Positions 25,096-32,378 of a stretch of 64,000 nt of DNA are shown here, piece after piece; positions within the stretch are counted from its first letter, which is position 1; each line of letters begins with the position of its first letter. Under the pieces are notes generated by a model, which ran no database searches, was not told the DNA's origin, and saw only the letters and a list, made by a program, of their open reading frames with translations. The DNA lies in contig NZ_JACGXS010000001.1 in the NCBI RefSeq assembly GCF_014117215.1, positions 558,001 through 622,000 of the forward strand, read 5' to 3'. This DNA is from Stenotrophomonas tumulicola (GTDB lineage: Bacteria; Pseudomonadota; Gammaproteobacteria; Xanthomonadales; Xanthomonadaceae). The position numbers and the translations under genes are program-made.

Positions 25096-26268
25096 CTAGG
25101 CATCCTTGATGGGGGTGACGGCGCGGCTGGTCCACGCAGGCGTCACCCAGGAGAAGAACCCGCCGCATTGATCTTTGACGGCGCACGTACTACAGGCGGG
25201 GAGGTAATCATTCTTCCAAGTGGAGATGCTCTGTGCAGCGTAGCGCCAGAGGCTCCTGTCGATAGTGCATAGCGGGAGGTTATAGAGCGAGACGGAGATT
25301 CCGCCGGAATGTAGTACTTCAACCGCAGCTTCGAGTTGCGCTGCGTAATCTGCCGGGTCTGCCCACAGGTCCCGATGGTGGGCTTTGGCGAACCCAATCG
25401 GTTCCACGCCCATTAGGGCAACGTGTTCGACGAATGGCAGGTTGCGGCCTATGAAGCGCGCCAGCTGAGCGAGTCGCTCGAAGGTCGGGCGTACGAGCAC
25501 CACGCGGATCTCAATGCGCTGCCTCGCCGCATGTAGGGCATAGATCCCGCGCAACGTCTCTGCAAATGCTCCTTCGCTCTGCACCACATAGTCGTGTAGC
25601 CCGTAATGGTCGCCGTAGAGGGGTATGCCCCAGCTGAGATTCGGATGAGCACCGTCGAACTTGGCATGAAGTCCCGGATCGCGCAGTCGTCCGTTGGATA
25701 AAATGTGCAAATGGGTGCATGGCAAGATGTCAGCGCACTTCCTCACCACGTCCACCAGCCCCTCGCCCAAGAGGGTTGGTTCACCGCCGCTTATCGCCAG
25801 CGACGGTTCGGTAGGATCAATGAGCTCAATGAGATCGAACAATTGGCGCACGCGCCAGTTGTCCTGTACATCACGAGGAGGTTGGGAACACATCAAACAA
25901 TAGCTGTTGCAACGTTCGGTGGCGAAGAGGACGTTGCCATTGTCCCCACGGCGATATCGAACAGCTACTCGTTGCCGGATAGGATCCAGCTCAATGACGT
26001 CTCCGGGCCTTGCAATTCGCGTATCGCCCTCGAACTTGATCCATGGAAGACTTTCCGGCCAAACCGTTCCATCTGGAGGGAGCAAGGCGCCCCATGGGAT
26101 ATCGAGAAGAGATGTGCTGATGACCTCCTCAGGAGCATCCCGAAGGTCCAAGGCCATCTTGCCGATGGGAAGGCCTGAGCCCGCGAACTCTTCCAAGCTC
26201 ATTACCTTCAGCAACGGCGAGACAGCCGTCAACGGCACTCGTGCCTTGGACTCAAGCGGCAACATCAC
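25096..26268 (-). CDS. hxsC: His-Xaa-Ser system radical SAM maturase HxsC
   Basis: A 390-residue radical SAM enzyme. The [4Fe-4S] site CX3CX2C is CNSYCLMC (Cys120, 124, 127), followed by the SAM-binding glycine motif ISGGEPTLLG. A C-terminal cysteine set (CSTCAVKDQCGGFF, near 359-368) may hold an auxiliary cluster. It is the third gene of hxsD-hxsB-hxsC-hxsA, overlaps hxsB by 17 bp and ends two bases before hxsA, so translation is probably coupled. It is presumed to modify His-Xaa-Ser repeats of HxsA. Confidence 0.9.
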   Translation of the reverse strand: MMLPLESKARVPLTAVSPLLKVMSLEEFAGSGLPIGKMALDLRDAPEEVISTSLLDIPWGALLPPDGTVWPESLPWIKFEGDTRIARPGDVIELDPIRQRVAVRYRRGDNGNVLFATERCNSYCLMCSQPPRDVQDNWRVRQLFDLIELIDPTEPSLAISGGEPTLLGEGLVDVVRKCADILPCTHLHILSNGRLRDPGLHAKFDGAHPNLSWGIPLYGDHYGLHDYVVQSEGAFAETLRGIYALHAARQRIEIRVVLVRPTFERLAQLARFIGRNLPFVEHVALMGVEPIGFAKAHHRDLWADPADYAAQLEAAVEVLHSGGISVSLYNLPLCTIDRSLWRYAAQSISTWKNDYLPACSTCAVKDQCGGFFSWVTPAWTSRAVTPIKDA

Positions 26269-27748
26269 ATGGCTCCGGGGTTGAATTCCTCCGTGTGCCC
26301 CATGATTCCATCAGGCGCTTGGTAGCCCGGTCTGCCAACTCGTAGCGTTCGAGTAAGAGGTCGAAGAGGCCCAAGTTGCGTTTGCAGAAATCGCTTGTTG
26401 GTCTGTGACCAACAGGGTCACCCTGTCTGGCGTAATGCTCGATGGGATCGGCGCCGCAAAGGGGGACGTAAGCGCAGTCAGCACAGGTGGGAAGTGCCTC
26501 CGCGACGCCGGCGCCCAACAACAAGGACATGGCAGGTGAGGAAAGCCATGAAGAAATGGGCTGGGAGACATCTCCCAATGAAAAGCTATGGTCCCCCATT
26601 GCCGCTAGCATTCGTGCCTCGTCCGACGGGTATACACGCCCGTCATAGTCGTAAATTATGGCGCCCAATCCCGCGCCGGAAGGCGATCGGAGATCGACGT
26701 AGCCGTGACCAAACGAGGTGAACAGTTGGGAAAGCAAGAGGGACGCATACGACTCGTCCATCGGATAGCCAGACTTGTTCACCGCGATCAGGTGTTCGAA
26801 GGCTTTCTTGTAGAACGCCAAGTATTCGTTTGTCGAATAGCCAGTTCGTTCTGCGGTTTTCCTCGCGAACCCATACGGACTCAATGGCCGCAGCGATATG
26901 GAGTTCAGGCCGAGCTTGCGGTACTCATCGATGATGGCTTCTGGGACATCCAGACTGCGTCTGGTGAGAGTCGTGAGGGCAGATACAGCGTCGTCTCCCA
27001 AGCGACGACGACCAGCGTCGATGCCCCGCACTGTTCGCTCGTAGCTATCTCGCCCTGGTCGCGGTCGATTAGCGTTATGCAGCCATTCTGGGCCGTCCAA
27101 TGAAGTTGAAAGCTTGAAGCGGTGCTCAGCGAGGAAGTCCAGTTGGAAATCGGTTAGGTCATGCAGCGTGGAAGCAAGTACGAACCGAAGGCTTCGCTTC
27201 TCTGCGCGATTTCGTTCAACGATGAGGTTGGTGATGGTCATCACTTGCTCAAAGTTGAGCAGGGGCTCTCCGCCCTGAAACTCGATGGTCAGCTCGGGGT
27301 TTGGCCACTCGAATAATCTGTCAACCGCCTGACGAGCGTGGTGCCCGGTGATGTCGAAGGAAGCGGCGTTTGTTTGTTGGCGAGAGACTTGGCAGTAGTT
27401 GCAGGTGTGATGGCAACGAAGGGAGACAACAAAGATATGCAGAGCGGGCCCGCCGATCAGGTAGGACTTTCGACTGCGGTATTGGCTAAACAGCGGAGCA
27501 AGCGTGCTCTGATGTGTGCCACCAATAGCTAGATGCCGAGCTTGGAGGTCTGCAAATAGCGGAGAATCGGCAGCTAGTTCATGCCTGATAAAGCGTTCCA
27601 AATCCCCCATGTCCATGAGGAGCCAGTCGCCAGCCATCGATGAGACAAAGGCGCGCTCACGATCCCAGGGCAGCCGCCTGAATCGCATCGGCAGCAATCG
27701 GTACGGTTGGGGTGGGTTGAAGGTCTCCGGTGGCCTGAACTTCATCAC
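26252..27748 (-). CDS. hxsB: His-Xaa-Ser system radical SAM maturase HxsB
   Basis: A 498-residue peptide-modifying radical SAM protein. The cluster motif is CHHTCNYC (Cys112, 116, 119), with EFQGGEPLLNFEQV as SAM-binding motif and a C-terminal SPASM-type region (TCADCAYVPLCGADP then a later Cys in SDFCKRN). This organisation is shared with anaerobic sulfatase-maturase-like and other RiPP maturases. It shares a 4-bp ATGA overlap with hxsD upstream and 17 bp with hxsC downstream. Two radical SAM enzymes for one substrate suggest sequential or different modifications. Confidence 0.9.
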   Translation of the reverse strand: MMKFRPPETFNPPQPYRLLPMRFRRLPWDRERAFVSSMAGDWLLMDMGDLERFIRHELAADSPLFADLQARHLAIGGTHQSTLAPLFSQYRSRKSYLIGGPALHIFVVSLRCHHTCNYCQVSRQQTNAASFDITGHHARQAVDRLFEWPNPELTIEFQGGEPLLNFEQVMTITNLIVERNRAEKRSLRFVLASTLHDLTDFQLDFLAEHRFKLSTSLDGPEWLHNANRPRPGRDSYERTVRGIDAGRRRLGDDAVSALTTLTRRSLDVPEAIIDEYRKLGLNSISLRPLSPYGFARKTAERTGYSTNEYLAFYKKAFEHLIAVNKSGYPMDESYASLLLSQLFTSFGHGYVDLRSPSGAGLGAIIYDYDGRVYPSDEARMLAAMGDHSFSLGDVSQPISSWLSSPAMSLLLGAGVAEALPTCADCAYVPLCGADPIEHYARQGDPVGHRPTSDFCKRNLGLFDLLLERYELADRATKRLMESWGTRRNSTPEPCDVAA

Positions 27749-28044
27749 GGTAAACCGTCCAAAGGGCGCGCCTGGGCAAGAGCGGCTTGGACAAGTTCTT
27801 GCTGGATACCCTGAGTTTCCGCGCGAACCAAGGCACGTAACTTCTCATCCAGAAGATTGTTGAAGAGGCGCGCTCTAAGGTCGAAAGGGAGATCTTTACC
27901 GTGGGCGGCCCGGAAGACAACTACGAGGTTGCCTTCTCGCAACAAAAGCTCAATGGAACATTCGCCTGAGTGCCGATGGGCTGCTCGCGTCACTACCTCG
28001 TCGCTGTAAAGACTGCGATCAATGACAAATTCCGAGCTTTCCAT
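27745..28044 (-). CDS. hxsD: His-Xaa-Ser system protein HxsD
   Basis: A 99-residue small protein, first gene of the hxs set, overlapping hxsB by ATGA. It begins MESSEFVIDRSLYSDEVVTR and has a beta-strand pattern (CSIELLLREGNLVVVF) followed by a helix (LRARLFNNLLDEKLRALVRA), as in the HxsD family. Its size and position recall the peptide-recognition partners that present precursors to radical SAM enzymes, but that role is inference. Function of the family is not established. Confidence 0.8.
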   Translation of the reverse strand: MESSEFVIDRSLYSDEVVTRAAHRHSGECSIELLLREGNLVVVFRAAHGKDLPFDLRARLFNNLLDEKLRALVRAETQGIQQELVQAALAQARPLDGLP

Positions 28045-28107
28045 TGCCCATCCCCCTTTGGATAGCCAAGCTTTGCATCCTGCGTGCGTGTTGACAAGGT
28101 CCCGTGA

Positions 28108-28398
28108 TTATCGGTGCTGGCGTCGTCTGGCGAAGTTGACACGGTCCGCAAACACTTTTCTGAAGAAAACGAGGCCCGCCGCAGCTATTGCGACGAAGGT
28201 GAGCCAAGCGAACCATGACCCGACAAGGCTTCCCGCAGCGATTGACATAATCACGGAGACAATGAAGGTGAGGGGAAGTGCCCACCGAGGCGTGCCGTAT
28301 TCAATTTCTGCTTGGCAGCCCCGACAGACAACGGCGCCCCGCGGGACGTCGTTGTGGCAGAAGGGGCAGGTCATCGAGTCAATCATTGGGGAAGCCAT
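28108..28398 (-). CDS. Zinc-ribbon membrane protein upstream of hxsD
   Basis: A 96-residue protein. The N-terminal double-CxxC ribbon (CPFCHNDVPRGAVVCRGCQA) is followed by two hydrophobic helices (LPLTFIVSVIMSIAAGSLVG; AWLTFVAIAAAGLVFF) and a basic tail (RVNFARRRQHR). It lies 63 bp upstream of hxsD on the same strand and could be part of the same transcript. The start is uncertain: ATGs at 28398, 28386 and 28374 all precede the ribbon and none has a clear Shine-Dalgarno. Confidence 0.65.
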   Translation of the reverse strand: MASPMIDSMTCPFCHNDVPRGAVVCRGCQAEIEYGTPRWALPLTFIVSVIMSIAAGSLVGSWFAWLTFVAIAAAGLVFFRKVFADRVNFARRRQHR

Positions 28399-28571
28399 TC
28401 CAGGCAGCCGAGTCGGATGTGCTATCGGCCAGCTTCCGGGGAACTTTAGTTGAGTGATGCAGCATGGGCGGTGCGAGTGGCGCGGAACTGGTCAGAGCGA
28501 GTGTTGGTGCCCAGGACTGCATGGCTGGACTGCTGCTGCATGGTCGGTTGTGATGGCAAGGGTGCCCCGGT

Positions 28572-28826
28572 TTAATCGAAGCCCATTGGCATGGCCGACA
28601 TCTGGTTGGTATTTCGTCGCAGTGCCTTGACATCAGTATCTGTCAGGCCCGCCGCGCTGCTCAACGCCGCCAAGGCGGTTCCGATGCGAACTCGGCCGGC
28701 AGGCCGGAGCGCCGACTCCAGGGTGGAGCGAATTTCGATTTCCGTACAGCGGCGATGATGGGTTATACGCACCTTGAGGATGCGATGGATGTCTGCGGGC
28801 AAGCTTCGAACAGTTGGCATGGGCAA
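28572..28826 (-). CDS. FitA/VapB-type ribbon-helix-helix antitoxin, apparently orphan
   Basis: About 82-84 residues. MPTVRSLPADIHRILKVRIT with EIEIRSTLESALRP is the RHH plus linker pattern of FitA/StbC-like antitoxins, and the C-terminal toxin-binding part (GLTDTDVKALRRN ... MPMGFD) also matches relatives. AGGAGG lies six bases before TTG 28826 and twelve before ATG 28820, so either may initiate. The PIN-domain toxin that normally overlaps the 3' end is absent: no FitB/VapC-like frame follows. It is probably the surviving half of a toxin-antitoxin pair. Confidence 0.65.
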   Translation of the reverse strand: MPMPTVRSLPADIHRILKVRITHHRRCTEIEIRSTLESALRPAGRVRIGTALAALSSAAGLTDTDVKALRRNTNQMSAMPMGFD

Positions 28827-29024
28827 CTGATGCCTCCTATATGGTGGATAAAAATGATGTCATGAGGAGGAAGTAACATCATTGGGCAAGATTGGAGTTC
28901 ATCAGGAGATTGTCCGCCAAACCCAGCCGCCTTGGCGCTAATGGCGGGTTTCGACGGGCTATTCCGTCATAGAGGGAGAGGAGGGGCAGAACCCATCCCG
29001 AGCTCCAATTCGATGGAGACTGCA

Positions 29025-29309
29025 ATGCAATCAGGCCGCATTCGTAACGTGACGCTGGTCTTGGCGATGGCATCGATGTTCACCAGCTGCGCGTCAGCCC
29101 CGCCGTCGGGAGATACATCGGGTTCGACAGTTGGCACCGGGGACGCGGGATATCAACAAGCAACGGCTGATAGCCAGCGCATGACGAAGGAGCTGGCTCC
29201 TCCCTCCTCAGTGACCGTGCCAGGCAAGCTGCCCGTCTCCGAGCAGATCATCCGCAAGCCGCCAAATGAGCTCGGAATTATCGTCATTCCTCGGCAGGAG
29301 CCGCTCTGA
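29025..29309 (+). CDS. Small putative lipoprotein
   Basis: A 94-residue protein with a lipoprotein signal (NVTLVLAMASMFTSCASAPP; lipobox FTSC) and a low-complexity Gly/Ser/Thr mature part ending in KPPNELGIIVIPRQEPL. ATG 29025 has GGAG seven bases upstream; an in-frame ATG at 29013 would overlap that signal. No family recognised. It is on the opposite strand to the hxs genes. Confidence 0.55.
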   Translation: MQSGRIRNVTLVLAMASMFTSCASAPPSGDTSGSTVGTGDAGYQQATADSQRMTKELAPPSSVTVPGKLPVSEQIIRKPPNELGIIVIPRQEPL

Positions 29310-29742
29310 GTCGAGCGACATAGTGACCCGTAGTGTCCTGCGTGAGGCATGCGACCAGCGGATCAGCGCAGGCAACTTCATCGTCAGTGCTTGATGCGAC
29401 CGCTTGCCGATGTCCTGGGGTTGCCCGTGGATGGTCAGTTGGTACGGCAGAATCAAGTTTTCCTCATGGACGCCAACGCGCCCTCTGCGCACGATGACGG
29501 TGCTGGCTCGTAGAGCCAGCCGGGATTGGCATCCTGACTCAGGTAATTCCATCGTTACTCTGTTCTTGCCCCTGGGGCACGGCGGAGAATGCACTGCATC
29601 GCCAGTCGGTCATACGGCGGGCGATGTGTGGGGATCCTTGATCCGCCGGATTTTCTGATGGTTTTGCCTGCCGGTATGCCAACCCGCATCGCCCGCCACC
29701 TTGCGCCTTGGCGCAGGTGGCCCATGCCAAGCGAGGTGATCC
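29310..29742. other. Intergenic region with a bulged hairpin
   Basis: About 430 bp without a supported gene. A stem-loop at 29696-29720 (CCACC-T-TGCGCC / GGCGCA-GGTGG, two-base loop) lies just upstream of the next start and could be a terminator or leader structure. A short CTGGCTC/GAGCCAG palindrome lies near 29504-29520. Confidence 0.4.
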
Positions 29743-30165
29743 ATGTCCGCAGAACTCAGCGCCGGCGCGCGCCTGTACGCACTCATCGGCGAGGCCGTGC
29801 ATAACCTGCCGCCGCGTTTCGTTACCAAGCTGGAACGCATCCTCAAGGCACAGGAAGAATCCCGACGCGGCTACCGCCCCGTGGTCGGCCTGCCATCGCT
29901 TCAGCAGCGCACGCCCACGGATGGATCAGCTGCAGACCCGCGCGAGCTGGCAGACGCGTGGCGCTGCGACCTGATGCTGGTTGATCGCAAGCTGCGCGGT
30001 CTTGGTGCCGTGCTGGAAGTCATGCAGACGGCCCATCTGGACGTGGGCGTGTATGACGACGTGGAAGAGATGTTGCTGGGTGGCCACCTGGTGGAAGGCC
30101 TGCTGGTGGTCGGGCGGGACCTGGTAGCAAGCGCGCGGGATGCCCTGCGCGGAGGATGTGGGTAA
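29743..30165 (+). CDS. Conserved-looking hypothetical protein
   Basis: A 140-residue soluble protein, not recognised. The N-terminus is MSAELSAGARLYALIGEAVH, mostly helical, with a basic stretch (FVTKLERILKAQEESRRGYR) and a C-terminal helical half (DVGVYDDVEEMLLGGHLVEG). GAGGTGATCC precedes ATG 29743. A 58-residue membrane protein overlaps its last ten bases, suggesting coupling. Confidence 0.55.
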   Translation: MSAELSAGARLYALIGEAVHNLPPRFVTKLERILKAQEESRRGYRPVVGLPSLQQRTPTDGSAADPRELADAWRCDLMLVDRKLRGLGAVLEVMQTAHLDVGVYDDVEEMLLGGHLVEGLLVVGRDLVASARDALRGGCG

Positions 30166-30332
30166 CCGGTTCGACGGTCGGTGCGGTCGCCACTGTCGCG
30201 TCGCTGGCGTTCATCTTCTTGCTGGTGCTGAATTTTGACTGGGGGTGGTTCGCAGCTCCGCTCGTGTGGCCGGTGTATGGGGGCGTGGCGGGTGTGTGCG
30301 GCTACTGGTGGTTGTCGGTGATCCGTCTTTGA
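30156..30332 (+). CDS. Tiny two-helix membrane protein
   Basis: A 58-residue frame overlapping the preceding gene by ten bases in another frame. Almost entirely hydrophobic: VGAVATVASLAFIFLLVLNF and PLVWPVYGGVAGVCGYWWL, linked by DWGWFAA. ATG 30156 immediately follows GCGGAGG, a short spacing. The overlap and the clean hydrophobic profile argue for a real small gene; function unknown. Confidence 0.4.
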   Translation: MWVTGSTVGAVATVASLAFIFLLVLNFDWGWFAAPLVWPVYGGVAGVCGYWWLSVIRL

Positions 30333-30389
30333 GGGTGTCCGGTGCCGTGCGGCGCAGCGGGGCGCAGTGAAGCGGGTCATGGACCTGCT

Positions 30390-31193
30390 CTACCGGCATT
30401 GCTGGGGGACCGTGGCGACGATGGTGCTGACCGGTTGGGCCAGCACCTGTCCCAGTGTTTCGGTCAGTTCCTCCGTCTTGGTTGCGCCGAGCTGTTGTCG
30501 CGTTGCTTCGCAGGCATCGACGATGCGCCGCCGTGCACCGGATCGGCCTGCATCGCATCGCCAGTCCGGGTCGGACAGGGGCAGCACGGCATAGGCGACG
30601 GTTTGGCAGGCCTGTTGCGCGCGTGTCGCCAGCGGGCGGTCGCGGTATTCGCTGGACATGGTGGCCTGCTGCCACGGCGTGAAGTAGCTGTCGGGGAAGC
30701 GCTCTGCGTAGCTGTCGATCCCTGCGCTTGGCTGGTCCGTCAGCTGGAAAGCCTGTCCACACACCACCTGGTTGGCCACCTTCTGCACGTAATGGTAGAT
30801 CGCCCGATCCAATGCCGGGTTGGCCTCGGTGACCTGGCTCACGCCCGCCAGGATCGGCAGCTGCGCACGATTGGCCATGCGGGCCAGCTCACCGGCATGG
30901 GCGGGCGTGCACCGGTCGCGGGCGGTGGCCACGATGAGGAACAGCACGTCATTGCGAAAAGACGCATTGCGGGCGATTTCCGTTTCGATCTGCTGGATGG
31001 GCTGTCCGCCCAGGCTCGTATCGGCCTGCGCCCGCAGGCGTGTCACCTTTGGCGCCGCTACGGTGGCAGTGGCGCCAGTGGATAACGCAGGCCTCGCCCG
31101 GTCGGCATGACGCGGCCAGAACAGCAGTATCAGCATGACCATGGCCGCAGCCAGCGCGCCTATCCCGGTAATCCATCGAACCGGAAGCTTCAT
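30390..31193 (-). CDS. Unknown membrane-anchored periplasmic protein, last gene of zinc operon
   Basis: A 267-residue protein with an N-terminal anchor (ITGIGALAAAMVMLILLFW) and a periplasmic helical domain with several cysteines (RDRCTPAHAG, NQVVCGQAF, QQACQTVAYAV, DWRCDAG, VDACEAT, terminal QQCR), probably disulfide-bonded. No family recognised. Its start overlaps the DUF3299 gene at 31190 by 4 bp, making it the sixth gene of the putative Zur-controlled operon and the only one without an obvious counterpart in the five-gene zinc importer. Confidence 0.7.
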   Translation of the reverse strand: MKLPVRWITGIGALAAAMVMLILLFWPRHADRARPALSTGATATVAAPKVTRLRAQADTSLGGQPIQQIETEIARNASFRNDVLFLIVATARDRCTPAHAGELARMANRAQLPILAGVSQVTEANPALDRAIYHYVQKVANQVVCGQAFQLTDQPSAGIDSYAERFPDSYFTPWQQATMSSEYRDRPLATRAQQACQTVAYAVLPLSDPDWRCDAGRSGARRRIVDACEATRQQLGATKTEELTETLGQVLAQPVSTIVATVPQQCR

Positions 31194-31834
31194 CCTGGAA
31201 TCGTGCTGAGCGTGGCGTCCCGGGCTTCATAGGACGCACTGGCGATGTCGGCATCAAAGCGTGCGATATGCAGCGTGCCGCTGAGGTGGAAGGGCTCCCA
31301 CAGTTCGGGAACCGGAATGGCGTGGCGCAGCACGACCCGGATGATCTGGTTGGGTGGCGGTGGTGGCACGTGGATGCAGGCGCCGTAGAACGACACGAAC
31401 AGCAGCTCCCGAACGCGGCCTTGATCGTCCATCTCCAGGGGAACCACGTAGCCATCCAGCGCGAGGCCACGCCCTTCCATTTCCTCAACCACCTCCGCCG
31501 ATCCAAACTGCGCTGCGCGGTTGGGGCTGCTGTGGTCAATGGCCATGCCGGGAATCGTTCCGGAACCGCTGTCGTCCATCAGCCCACCAGGGGCCACGGG
31601 CCGGCCGAAGCCGGTGCCGCCGATAGTCGGTGGTGGGCGCACGGTGCGGCTCTGCTCGGTCATCAGGCTTTCCCAGTCATCCACCGGTGCGGCGGGGAGG
31701 GGCGTAGGCGCAGTGCGCGACGTTGCCACCGGTGCCGACGCGGTCGTTCCCGCGGTCGTTTGCGCGTCATCGCCGGCGTGGCATCCGGCAAGGGCCACCA
31801 GTGCCAGCAGCAGGCAAGCCAGGTCAGTTCTCAT
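31190..31834 (-). CDS. DUF3299 lipoprotein (second copy)
   Basis: A 214-residue lipoprotein (LLLALVALAGCHAG, lipobox LAGC). The family core is clear: GYVVPLEMDDQGRVRELLFV then YGACIHVPPPPPNQI, with the conserved Cys-x-His and five-proline loop. It is homologous to the adjacent DUF3299 protein, with which it overlaps by 11 bp, and has a longer Ser/Thr/Pro linker. It probably acts at the periplasmic face of the ABC system; a ZrgE-like role is inferred. Confidence 0.8.
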   Translation of the reverse strand: MRTDLACLLLALVALAGCHAGDDAQTTAGTTASAPVATSRTAPTPLPAAPVDDWESLMTEQSRTVRPPPTIGGTGFGRPVAPGGLMDDSGSGTIPGMAIDHSSPNRAAQFGSAEVVEEMEGRGLALDGYVVPLEMDDQGRVRELLFVSFYGACIHVPPPPPNQIIRVVLRHAIPVPELWEPFHLSGTLHIARFDADIASASYEARDATLSTIPG

Positions 31835-32378
31835 AGGGTTTCAATCCTGCGTCCTGCATGGTGTAGGCCGATCCGGCGAGGGCATCGTCGAAGCGTTCGG
31901 CCGCAAGTTTCCCGGTCAGGAAGAACGGCGAATACATGTCCGGCATGGGGATGCCCTGCGCCAGCCTGACGTGGACGATCTGGTTGGGTGGCGGCGGTGG
32001 CACGTGGATGCAGGCACCGTAGTAGGGCACGAACAGGAACTCCCGCAGGCGCCCGTCGGCCTCGTTCTCCAACGGAACCACGTAGCCCGGCAGGCGCACG
32101 GATCTACCCAGCACGTGGTTGACGGTGCGGAAGGTGCCGAACTGCGGCATCGCGCGCGCCTGGTCATGGTTGACCTCGGGTACGTCGCCGTCTTCCAGCG
32201 CCTTGAGTTCCTCGGCGGGCATCATCTCCAGCCAGTCCAGTTCCTGCTGTTCGGCCACCACATCGGTAGCGGCTTCGACCACGTGCGCAGAGGCAGCGCC
32301 CCCGCCGTTTGAAGCTGCCTTGCAGCCGGCTGTTGCAGCGGTCACGCTGATCAACGCGATGAGGACGAAGTGCTTCAT
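31824..32378 (-). CDS. DUF3299 lipoprotein (first copy)
   Basis: A 184-residue lipoprotein (MKHFVLIALISVTAATAGCK, lipobox TAGC). Its DUF3299 core is GYVVPLENEADGRLREFLFV and YGACIHVPPPPPNQIVHVRL, nearly the same central motif as the neighbour. The ATG overlaps the permease stop by 4 bp. It shares the operon with an ATPase and an FtsX-like permease but no classical binding protein, so these lipoproteins may supply substrate handling. A ZrgD-like role is inferred. Confidence 0.8.
   Translation of the reverse strand: MKHFVLIALISVTAATAGCKAASNGGGAASAHVVEAATDVVAEQQELDWLEMMPAEELKALEDGDVPEVNHDQARAMPQFGTFRTVNHVLGRSVRLPGYVVPLENEADGRLREFLFVPYYGACIHVPPPPPNQIVHVRLAQGIPMPDMYSPFFLTGKLAAERFDDALAGSAYTMQDAGLKPYEN

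Noticed and set aside
28379..28633. Minus-strand frame between the antitoxin and the zinc-ribbon gene as the missing toxin
   Set aside because: It lacks the acidic residues and strand pattern of PIN domains and overlaps the antitoxin in an unsuitable phase.
29504..29520. CTGGCTCGTAGAGCCAG as another SMAG element
   Set aside because: GTAG is in the loop instead of at the head of the stem, and the flanks do not match; probably a chance palindrome.
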